Part shown: in pieces, positions 36,301 to 48,300 of the stretch | How positions within the stretch are numbered: position 1 is the stretch's first letter | How the letters are laid out: each line of letters opens with the position of its first letter | Assembly (NCBI GenBank): GCA_903813345.2 | Contig: CAIIXF020000004.1 | Location: 16,417,513-16,481,512 of the forward strand | Reading direction: 5' to 3' | DNA length: 64,000 nt | Source: Owenia fusiformis | Lineage: Eukaryota; Annelida; Polychaeta; Sabellida; Oweniidae | Notes under the pieces: generated by a model | What the model was told of the DNA's origin: nothing | The model's input: the letters and a program-made list of their open reading frames with translations, nothing else | Databases searched by the model: none | Program-made: the position numbers and the translations under genes

Positions 36301-39300
36301 GCATGCTGCCGGCATGGCTTTTAAAAACTTTTTCGCACCATTCTTCTGAACTTTCACTATTTCATGATTTATTCAGTGCCTTACGTGACTTCCTGTTGAC
36401 CTAGAAATAGCAATCTTTTGAAAAATATTTCCAAATTCAACAATTTAAACAGAGTTTTAGTCGTTTTTAGTGAAAAAATCGTACAAAATGGCAGCCAAAT
36501 ACGATCACAACGAAAATGTGGAGGAAATGGATTGTGATTTTGAGCTCTTTTAAAGGCTCTTGGAAGCCGATAATGGTCATCAAAAATAGAAACTAGAATA
36601 TTTTCTGAACTGAAAAGTTGAACATTCGATCGATATTAATTCACTTTTGGATTCTGACCAGACATTTTGCCTTTCACTTAAATTTCTCAAAAATCATAAT
36701 TTTACACCCCCTTGAAAAGAACAAAAAATAACTTTAATTAAACGACTGTTGACAACTGGACAAAGAAATCTTCTTTTTACTCACCAATCTTGTATTAACT
36801 ACTGGGAATATAAGGGCTAGAGTTGCTCCACTGAACATGTGCATATGCATCCTGAATAGAGCCATTGTAAGCTTGGTTGGAGGGGCGGCCAGGAGATATA
36901 TCTGAAAATACAAGATAGAGCCATTGTAAGCTTGGTTGGAGGGGCGGTCAGGAGATATATCTGAAAATACAAGATCGAGCCATTGTAAGCTTGGTTGGAG
37001 GGTTGGAGGGGCGGCCAGGAGATATATCTGAAAATACAAGATAGAGCCATTGTAAGCTTGGTTGGAGGGGCGGTCAGGAGATATATCTGAAAATACAAGA
37101 TAGAGCCATTGTAAGCTTGGTTGGAGGGGCGGTCAGGAGATATATCTGAAAATACAAGATAGAGCCATTGTAAAGTTGGTTGGAGGGGTGGCCAGGAGAT
37201 ATATCTGAAAATACAAGATAGAGCTATTGTAAGGTTGGTTGGAGGGGCGGCCAGGAGATATATCTGAAAATACAAGATAGAGCCATTGTAAGCTTGGTTG
37301 GAGGGGCGGTCAGGAGATATATCTGAAAATACAAGATAGAGCCATTGTAAAGTTGGTTGGAGGAGTGGCCAGGAGATATATCTGAAAATACAAGATAGAT
37401 ATTGTAAGCTTGGTTGGAGGGGCGGCCAGGAGATATATCTGAAAATACAAGATAGAGCCGTTGTAAGCTTGGATGGAGGGGCGGCCAGGAGATATATCTG
37501 AAAATACAAGATAGAGCTATTGTAAGCTTGGTTGGAGGGGCGGACAGGAGATATATCTGAAAATACAAGATAGAGATGGATATAAATATTATAAATATAC
37601 AAGTATCACTTTTTGTGCTGGGTAAAAAAGTGACCACATCAATGTATTTCATAATTTTGGCACTACAAGTGATGTTCTACCTTAGGCCAGGCATAAAAGT
37701 GATACCAATTTTTTCCCAAAAAAGTAACCAATCTGGGTATTTGTTCTTTTACGGGTGTAATATATAATCCTGTGTTAAGAGAAACCACCAATGAATATTT
37801 AGTACAGGGTATTATTTTATTTTGTTAACCAACCTGGATACAAGTGACAATGTGACATGGATTTAACAGCCAAATCAACCTCTTACTGGCCATCTTAAAC
37901 CCTAACTCTATACCAAACACCAAACAGTATAACACAAGGACTGCTTTTCTGCCCAGGGAGCTCTTCAACTTTTTACGAAAATCATGAGGTAGTGTCAATG
38001 ATTTGTAAGAGCACAGACATAGTGCAAATGAAATGATGATAAATACAGCAGATTCGGCAAGTTTTTGGTTAAATGGAATATAATTCCGACATTGTAATCC
38101 ACCGTTTCCTGGTAAGGTATAATCCACGCCACCGTACAACCAATCAAAAGTCTCCGTTTTATTCACTGCAGCCATTTTGTATCACAGATGAAAAATGATC
38201 AAATCCAGTTCTTAATTTGTTATTAACCAGTTCTTACTCATTCCATCTTAACCTGATGCTAAAATTTATGTTCTTTGTTTAAATCTCAATTCCCGATGAC
38301 TTCAGATCTCTTATACTACAAAACTTTTCACTTTTAGGATGGCTACATTTCTGTCTATCATAAGGCTAATCCTGTTCTCATTTAATTATTTCATAAACTA
38401 CTTATATCTGTCAGACGACAGCTACATATTAATTCATCTTGAACTTAATGAAATAACCCTCATGTTTTGCCTCGACACTACCATGCGGACAATGCATGCC
38501 TGTATGTTATTAACAAAATATATAATAAATAATACAGATGCTCCCATAATTTATTTATAATATCTATCTATCTTTCTACAATTCACCTCCTTGTGAAAAC
38601 CACCTGCACACTTGTATATTGAACAGTTAAATATTTGAAGAAATCTCATTAAAACTTTTAATAATTTCTATAATAAAATGCCCAACAAGGGCAAGATTAT
38701 ATATATATAAAGATTATTATTATATCAAGATTATTTCCAATCACACATTGTCTGTTACTTTTTCAATTTTTAGAATCTATGAAGGGTTTAATAAATGAAT
38801 TATTGACATGTTTGCAAGATTTCCATGATAAATGTATATAAAAATAGACTCAAAACAATCATTTACTAAATACACTCGCTAAACATATATCATGTATGAG
38901 GGTATTGTTCGCCTGTTATGTTTCTGATAATATTGTTTTTTCTCTATTGAGAAATAGTTTTCATAACAGGTCAGAGCAACATAACCATTATATAATATCA
39001 TACAACCCCAAAAATGTTGTTTATTCTACAGAAACGCAGTTCTATTGAGAGATATCACGGTTTCCCGATATTTGACCATATTTGGTCAAGATGATCTGTT
39101 TCGGGACATGGGATGGAAAGAATTGATATTGTGATGATATCTGACATAAAATCCTTTCCTAGAAATACATAAAAACATGTACAAATATGTACACTTCTCA
39201 GCAATAAAAAAGTGTTCATAGTGGATCCAAGATTTCAGGTTGATGGTAATGTTCATTTGCAAATTCCTACATCAATGCCCGCAAATCAAATGCATTATCA

Positions 39301-42300
39301 GTATGGTGTCCCAAAAGTACCATGTCCCGAGACAATTTTTACAGATCCATCCTGTATCATTTTTTGGACCATGAGACTTCATGTTACCTTTCCAATGGTA
39401 TGTTTTTGTTACTGCTTTAAAAGAAAGCAGCCTTAACCAATCAGGGGTCCATTTACAGAAATTACATGAAGTCAAGAATTCCTAAATCAGTTGTATCCAT
39501 GGATATAATGATATCGTAGTACAAGACAAATTACATGTAACTTATAGATAGGAATTTTAAACTTTGTGGAGGTTTCTGTTAATGACTCCCAGAATACTGA
39601 AAATATTGGTAGATTAAAATCTAGCTACCTTATCGAAATAGCATTCTGGTACTCATAGCATCTTTCTGTTTCACCTGAAACATGCTCTGATATTATGAGG
39701 CAAATTCTGTGATCTGAGCACATCAGATGGGAAGAGTTATAACTGTCAATAAGTGTGATTTATCATGATGTCGAAATAGAATTTTCTGAATTTTATGTTT
39801 TCATTAGTATCTGCCATTCATTTTACAATGCAACTCTCATAAAGGGCATGACAGCAACTTCTTGCGTCATTAAAGGCCCGGTCACACCGCCTAAACGTTG
39901 CTGGAGCGTTCCTTGAACGTTGAAAAAAATCATCAACGCTCGTAAACGTTCACCACCGTTTAACAAAAGTTGGCATCCGTTAAAGCAACGCTGTAAACGC
40001 TCGGCCAACGCGGATGTTTCTCGAGTGGCCATCCTAACGCTCCAAAAGTTTTGAGCTGCTCAAAATATTGCGAGCGTTGAAAAAGGGACAATTTTACGCC
40101 CTGGCAAAGTTTATCACCGCTCCACCAACGCCCAGTCAAAGTTTGGCACCGCTAGACGCAAGTTCGTGGACGCTTGAATCCGCTAGACCAACGCAGAAAT
40201 CTTAAACGCTGGACCACCGCTGCTTCGCCAGCGTTGCCCGGGTGGCGATTAAACGTTGCACAAATGTCGGTGGAGCGGTTGTTAGCGTTTTATCAGCGTA
40301 CATGGGGTTGTTGGAACGGTGTCGGACGTTGTCGCAGCATTCCATGGCGGCGATGAACTTTGCTTTGGCGTTGGTATAGAGGTGTCGGAGCGGGACCAGA
40401 ATTTGGCTATAAATACGTGGAGAAATGCACCACGAGCTCTTTTGGAATCGATCCGTTCAGCTCAGTAGTCAAACGCGATATGCTGCTAAACAATCGCTGC
40501 TGCTATTTATACCCCCGCCGAGGCAACGCCCTCATGCGCAGAACGCCGCTATACCAACGCTCGCATTACCGCTAAACAAACGCTAGCTACCGCTCGCAAC
40601 CGCTTAACAAACGCTAAGCCAACGCCCGTGTTTTTGTTTTTTTTCCCCATTTTGTGCGCGTTGACGAGCGTTGATGAATTTTTTCAACGTTCAAGGAACG
40701 GTCCAGCAACGTCCGGGCGGTGTGACCGGGCCTTTAGATCTCATCAAAACTGAAAAATAATGAGAGCCTAATATATAGTGAAACCTGTAAAGTGGCACAC
40801 CTCTAGAAGTGGAACACCTCTTGGTAGAACACTTCGAAATCCCAAGACTAACCAACTTAAATGTTAAATGAATCTCTATTTAAGTGGAATACCTTCCAAA
40901 TGAAAGATGTTTCACGGAGAGAGCTTTTACTGCACTAGACTCTAAAACTCAGGGTATTTTCTTGGAGTAGGTGCAATGAGATAAAAAATTATGCTTTTTT
41001 GTTGGGTAATGAAAGATTTTTTCAAGAGAGACAAATTATCTCACCATGTGAAATCTGTACTAAAAGCTAGTCTTGCTTCAATACTAGGGGGGGGGGGGTA
41101 CACAATCTAACTAGGAGCTACAGTAATGTGAGAATTAGCAATTCACTATTGGGAGGCATGAGAATATGATGTCCATTGTTAAACCCCTCTGCAGCAATGG
41201 AAAGCAGCATACAGATGAAGCAAATTAGTGGCTTGTAGAAAGCTAATTGGTTTTTCTTGATCATTGGGAATGTTTTATCAAAAACAGCAATTAACATAAA
41301 GCCAACTGAAATAATTTACATTGACATGTATGTACATGTATGTAGCTCTTAAGATCTTACAATTATCACAATCAAAAGTCAACATACTATTATGTATTTC
41401 ACAATCTGGGTACAGTGCATGTATGTTTTGGGCACTTTGACATCAGGAATAAGTTACCTTTAAATTACCCTTTCAATAGTTTAATTTCAGTAATTTTCAA
41501 ATTAGCTTCATCTACTGAAGTTGACTACTAATTGCTGCTAAACTAGAGACGCCGGGCACCAACAAAGGATATACATAGAGGTTATTTAATGGGAGGTTTT
41601 TGATAGGGTATATTTGAGGGAAATACAATATATCTACCCGGGGGACCATAGGGATATACAATAAAATACCATATTATATTATTTTTATCAATGTCTTATC
41701 TGTAAATATATGTCAAATGTTAAGTGATTTATTTGTGAGGTAAAATAACACATATGACCCAATATGAAGAACTCTTAAGTTAACTGAAGAACACAGAATG
41801 GTATTATTAGAGTTTGGAGTAGATAGCCCATATTCACCCATAGGGACATTACAATATACTCATAATAATAAATGTCTTGCTACCAGGACAGTTTGATAGA
41901 AATAACCAAATATAACTAAGAGTTCACCCAGTCTTGCTCAAGGTCATGCTCTCCCCCCCCCCCCTTCAAATATCCTTTATAATCTGGAGAAGAGTAGATA
42001 GGGAGGGTTAGAGGGTCCAGAGACTTGGTGCAAGACTCATGGCAATAGATGTGCCCCCTTTGTCTTTATCCTCGCAAATGACAGGTAAGATGGGCTAAAG
42101 TATTCACATGCAGTTCTCCAAAGGATGTTTTCTCAAGTGGGTGCAAAATTCTCATGTTCACAATTCAAACCAAAATTGGTCAAAATATGCCTATTTTTAC
42201 ATGATTTTTCTCATTATAAGTGGGTGCAAGTGGATTTTCAGGTGGGTGGAAGCCTGTTTTTAAAAATTCAGTTGGGTGCTAAGCCCACTTGCTTTAATGC

Positions 42301-45300
42301 TGGGGAGATCACTGAAGAGGCTTTCAGTTTAATGAAAGGGGGAAGACCATAAGAGCAAACTTTAACCCAAAATAAAAATATGTAAAGGCTATATGATGAG
42401 AGCTAAAGGTTTTGAATAAAGGGTTTATCCAAAGGAGAATATATTTATCCCCAAAAGGACTGCATGTATGGGATACATTTCTAACTCCTTTCCAACCCCC
42501 AAATATCTATAATGTCTTAGACACTCCAGTACAGTTGCCACAAAAAGTGTGGAGTCATGTTTTCAGTTTACTCAGGTTTTCAATCCTATTTAATAAAGTG
42601 AATCAGCATTTATAGGAAACTTTGAAACACTTATGTATACATATTTACCAAATACATGTTGAATGGAACCTCTAAGACCTTGGCATGGTCAATAGCTGAT
42701 GCATTGTTCAATTTAAAATGAACTTTATAAACATGATTGTTTAAGTATAAAGTCCAAATCGTAATAACAAGGCTTGAACTTAGGATGTTCTGCTATAACC
42801 TGATACATGTTCAAAATAATAACATCTTGACTAATAAAAGGCCGACATCAAGAAAGGAAATCCAGATGGAGATTGAAACTGCTCCTTAAGGAGAAAGTTC
42901 AGAGGGAGGTTGAAGTCAGTCTCCTCGGAGAAAAACCTCAAGATCAATTAATATGTACATGTACTATTAATATTAGATGAACTTGAGTTGTGTTATTGCC
43001 TATTATTACTATATACAATTATTGACCTCTCCAGAGGTTTACTGTCAAAATTATATCCCGAGACTGTAAACCGAGGTCGAGGTTTACAGTCGAGGGATAT
43101 AATTTTGACAGTAAACCGAATGGAGAGGTCTATAATTGTTTTGTTAGTCCGAAGAATATCTTAGATTTTTCTGACCCTTGAAGTTGACTTGAAGTTGGAT
43201 CCAGACCCTCGAGACGTTCATGTTGTATTTCAAACACAATATTCCTTACATCACTTTATGGAGTCAAATTACTCTCCTGGGCGAAGTCCACTAATTATTA
43301 GTCCACTATTATTAGTCTCTAAGAGACTAATAATATCCTCATCTTCAACATTTTTGAAACGGCTAGTGCTAGCGGCGGCCATTTTATCGTCTGATAATGA
43401 AGTCATTTTAGTGGAATGCTGGGAATATTATTCACCGGCAATGCATTGCGCGGTGTACAGTTAAAATTATTCACCGCTCGTTGACAAATCAAAATCGAGT
43501 ATTTCAACTGAGGTACTAACAAAAAGTATTATTCCCACCCTGGGCACAAAGTCTAGTAACAATAAACTACCCTCTGCCTAGTATAGACTATTTAAAGTTT
43601 AGTCATCCAACCCCAAAAATGGGAAGAAAAGAAATGCAAAGGTTCTGTTACTCAAAAATTCAATTTCTCAAAAAAATGAACCAGGCAGCTAAATTGGAAA
43701 ATTTAAGTAATTAAAGTGGAAGCCAAGAAGAGACAACCAAACACTGTATTTATATTGATAGCATCCAAATATTTGCAAAAAATATGCAAATATTTCCTTT
43801 ACAATCCTGATTTCATTTTCTAATAGACTTATGTGAGATACAGTTAATTAACAATGTTTATATTCTTGTAAAACTGATATCAAAACAAGTATTGTTTAAC
43901 CAAGAAATTATTCTCATAATGGAATATTAAGTCACAGTGACTCAATGATAACAACTGCAATATTATCATTGAGAATTCCAAACAATTTTAATGTATACAA
44001 TTCCACATAATTTGTCATTCTTTACTTTATAAACATCCGAAAATAAACTGCTTTTGAGACGTTTAAATGTATGATGATGGAATTCCAAGTTATTTACCCT
44101 TTTCTAAATTTCTATTTTGCTTTCCTGAGAGCTCCATCTTATGTCCTAGGCATGTTAAGAAATAAAGAATATATAATACATAAACTACCCTCAGGCCCGT
44201 AGTCAGCTTTTGCCAAGGGGGGCTCTTCAAAAAATCCCAGGGGGTTCCCATTTGACAAGCTGGCCAAAAACTGAACCTCAAAAATGCTCATAAGGGTGAA
44301 AAACTCCATCATTTTGAACGAATTTTTGCCAAGAAGGGGAGAGGGAGAGGGGGATAAACAACCTGATTTGCCTGGTTATGGGCCTGAACATTTATAATAG
44401 ATAGGCTGAATTGGTTTTTTGAATTGGTTTATGGGAGAGTGCTCTTTATTGAATTAAAAGTCTAGCTCTAATGTTGAGAGAACATGGTACAGTGCAATAT
44501 ACAGAATCAGGTCTTGCTGGTGCAACAACATCCAGGGATCAATAACTCCCCATCATTTGAGAAAATGGGCAATGCAGATTTAAAAGTTCATCCAACTCGA
44601 TTTTTTTAGTCTTTTAAATACACTTGCAAAAAGGCATGATCTCTGATTTTTTGCAAAATACAATTGATTGATGTATATTGAAGGAATGTTGAATCAATAT
44701 TACGGTCTTTTGTTCTCTTTTTTTTATCAGCACAGATGCTACCTTATATCATCACCCCTTGAAATGAAATACAATTCTACATTTCTCATGGGTGTACTAT
44801 GAAAACAAATCACAGAAATTGAGAAATTAAGAGATCTAACAAAGCAAACATAAATGACAAAGTTATATCAAATCTGCAAAAATAAAATAATTCATAATTT
44901 AAGCCTTTAAAAGTAAAATCTTGAAAATTATATTGATAGGGGGAATATCATATTGCAGATGGTTTGTATAAAAAGATCGATCAAAAATCCTTGTGTTGTT
45001 CTTCTATCATGAACTTGGCTATTTGAGATTTGTTATTTTGCTGAACAATCTTATTATTGATGCTGCCATGTATAAATTAAATGAAGCATCAACCAAACAT
45101 TTTATAGCAACCATTCCAAATATGGGCACACATTTATATCTCTTTGGCTTCTATAATTCTTTATTATGAAGATTTTTGTGCTCTTATTTGAAATAAGCTC
45201 CTTCCATAGCTGTAATTTGCCCACAATTTTTCTATTATATGCGACCAAATTTGGTATTCTATACATGATAAAAATTATTAATTATCAAATTAGCTGTAGA

Positions 45301-48300
45301 GATACAAAATTTACCATCATCCATTTGAGAACAATTTTTCAGTGCCCTTTCATCATATATCATAGATAGTACACATAGATATTTTGGGTATATCACCTGG
45401 CAAATAGCTTAACTGTATGTGTGATATATGCGAGCATCATTATAACATAGAGTATATTAGGATATAATACTTACGGAACTAATAACAACATAATGCTAGA
45501 TAATTAGCTGACCAGATGATTGAAAACCAGATGCAAAATTATTGAAAATCATAATCTTTACATGGAAACAGTTGCATGTAAATTTTATCACAACAGGCCA
45601 TTTAGGTATAATCTATATGATAGTACTTGGTAGAATTAACCCTTCTTGCATAACTGCTTATACACCCCATGCAGACAGATCGCCTAAAATTACATTCATA
45701 TGATGCGAGACTCAACATTCACCAGGAAAGTAGAAACATTTTGTCATCCATGAAGCAAATTAATTTTTTACTGCTTATACATGGTCAAGGACAGTCACAT
45801 TGAGTTCTATAAGTATGAGAATAGCATGATGTCTTGATATTTCAAGGTAACTCATTCAAAAAGTGATGGCAGTTATCGAACTTACGATGTAAAGATAAAA
45901 CCTGTCTAAGTGGAACATCTTTGGTGCCTCTAAAGTCTTCCACTTTTGAAGTGTTCTACTAGATTCATTTAAAACATAAAATATAAAACTATTTACCATT
46001 GTCATTTTCCTATGTTCCAATGCAACACATCTACCATAGTCCGTTGTCACATCTTACCATATGCCTTTGTCTTTGTTAATTATTTCAAATTCAGATTCCA
46101 TTGTCATTGACAATATCGAAGACGCTATTTTGTGGCGATTCACAACCCCATTTGATAGAAATTGGGATTTCATATAACATATCATCACACGAGCTTAGCA
46201 CATGCACAGAATTAGCGACGAAAAAGTCCCATGAAACGAGGACCAAGTGATCAAAGACTTGAAGCGACGGTTATGTCCGCCATTTGTGACAACGGTATCT
46301 GACTTTACCGTTGTCAGGCTATTCCGGTGTGCAGTTGTAAAATTAAAAAATTACATGTATCTCATGACACAATGACAACATGGAAAAATAGCAACCATTC
46401 ATTCGTTTGAAAGTCCAGGTGTAGAAATGTCATGATTTTTCACCATTATCATATTAAAGTTAGATGCATGATATATTAATACATACAAATTATTGAAGAT
46501 ACCAGCATTAAAGAATACAGAAATACCAATGATTAAATATTAAAACCAAAAAGAAATTTCAATTTATTTAAACTCCAATGGGATTATTACTCGTAAATAA
46601 TAGTTTCAATATGGCATCAGACAGCTAAATCGTGACTGATCACATGGTCTACAATTACACACCCATACCATATTCATATATCAAGGGAATATCTCGGAAT
46701 TGCAATAATGTTAGATAAAACATAAATTATTCATTGCCCCAATCACTATCTACTCTGTGTTATCATGTCCTTTGCAACATGGAATTTCTGGACTGTATTG
46801 TATACAAAAAGTATGCTTTAGAAATGCTATAGCTGATTCTTATTTTAGCGTGTTTTGCAAGTTATTAATGGGGCTAGATGGACTAGAAAATCCATATATT
46901 CTTAGGGGATTAACATTTTAATTACATTTAGCATCTCTTTTTGGTTTTAACTAAGAAGCAAGAGGTTCCTGGTCTTGATAAAACACACAAGTGTGATCAA
47001 TACACTTTAACCCAGTCTAATTGCAATTATGCACATTGACTTTGCCTTGACTCTTCCAAGTAGATATTGAATCTGGTAAACCAGAATGGTCCAGTTATAT
47101 TTTAGTCTTGCACAAGTCTGCCCCCAATTAATTTTCATACCCAGCATATGTACAAAGTAGTTAGGAGTGGCATACAACCACACAAGTAGTGGAATCTGGT
47201 AACCAGAAAAGTTCACTTTCTTTTTAGTTATTTATTAAAGCCTTGGTGATTCCCCCTCCCCATCATTTTCCATACCAAACATATGTAGAATAATAATAAT
47301 AATATACACCCACTTCATCTTGACTCTTTTGAGTAAATAATATTGATTATTGAGTCTGATAAACCAGAATGGTCTTGTTACATTTTGGTCTTGCACAAAG
47401 CCTCTCCCTTCTGTCACTCCATCAATCACATAGAACATGTGAATTAAGTAGGAGTGGTACACAAGGGCCTGATGCAAGACTATATAAGTTTTGCCAATTA
47501 CTCAGATTCACCAATAAAATATGACTTCATCTGGCAAATCTAATCATACTACAGATTATTTCTTTCATATGAAAGCTCTTGTTCTAATCAAACATGTTTT
47601 ATTCAATCCAATTCCTAATGTCTTCTCAGGCCCAAAATAATATGAATATATCTTATCGTAACTTAGGTCAAAAGCTGTTGTCACAGGGTATTATAGGGTT
47701 ATCTTCTTATAAGGTCATAAGGTGTTCTTTCTTTGTGTATTATGTCATTAGTTGTGATGATGCTGTTTGTTTCCTTGTACTTAACAATGTTCTAATATAT
47801 ATATTCTTTATTATTCTGGTCATGAAATTCAGACATTTGTTTCATCAAAGTCCTAATGGTTTTACCCTTGTTCAGTTGTGTTGAAAGAACTAAAAGAGGA
47901 TACAGTCTAGGGCTCTCGCTAGGCTTTAAGACTGGCGCGGCACTGCAATCCATGTAGCTTACTTATTGGCAAATATTGATTGTTTCCACAGTCTAAACTT
48001 GACTGACACAAAAATAGCATGTAAAGAGAACAACAATTTAACATAAATACATTTGAGTACACATACTATAATTTTCAACTGTCTACTTATTAAACATTAT
48101 TATCTGACTTCATGTTGACAGAAGTGAAGTTTGAATAAATGCAATTTAATAATTATCAGTTATCACCCGTATAATAAATGTTTGATTTAAACATGCCATT
48201 CAAAGGAATTCTAGGCAATAAAAATAACAAAATATTGCTTCTGGGACAAGATCAAACGACTGTTACATATTCTTTACCCTACCTATTTTGAAATTTTACA

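Noticed and set aside
36817-37602. 261-codon minus-strand open frame, the longest in the window
   Set aside because: It is the 59 bp array read through three frames (59 x 3 = 177 bases). The real coding content is exon 2 of TMEM164 at its end.
47594-47884. 96-codon plus-strand hydrophobic frame
   Set aside because: AT-rich and hydrophobic by composition, no homology; lies in the stretch between the TMEM164 first exons.
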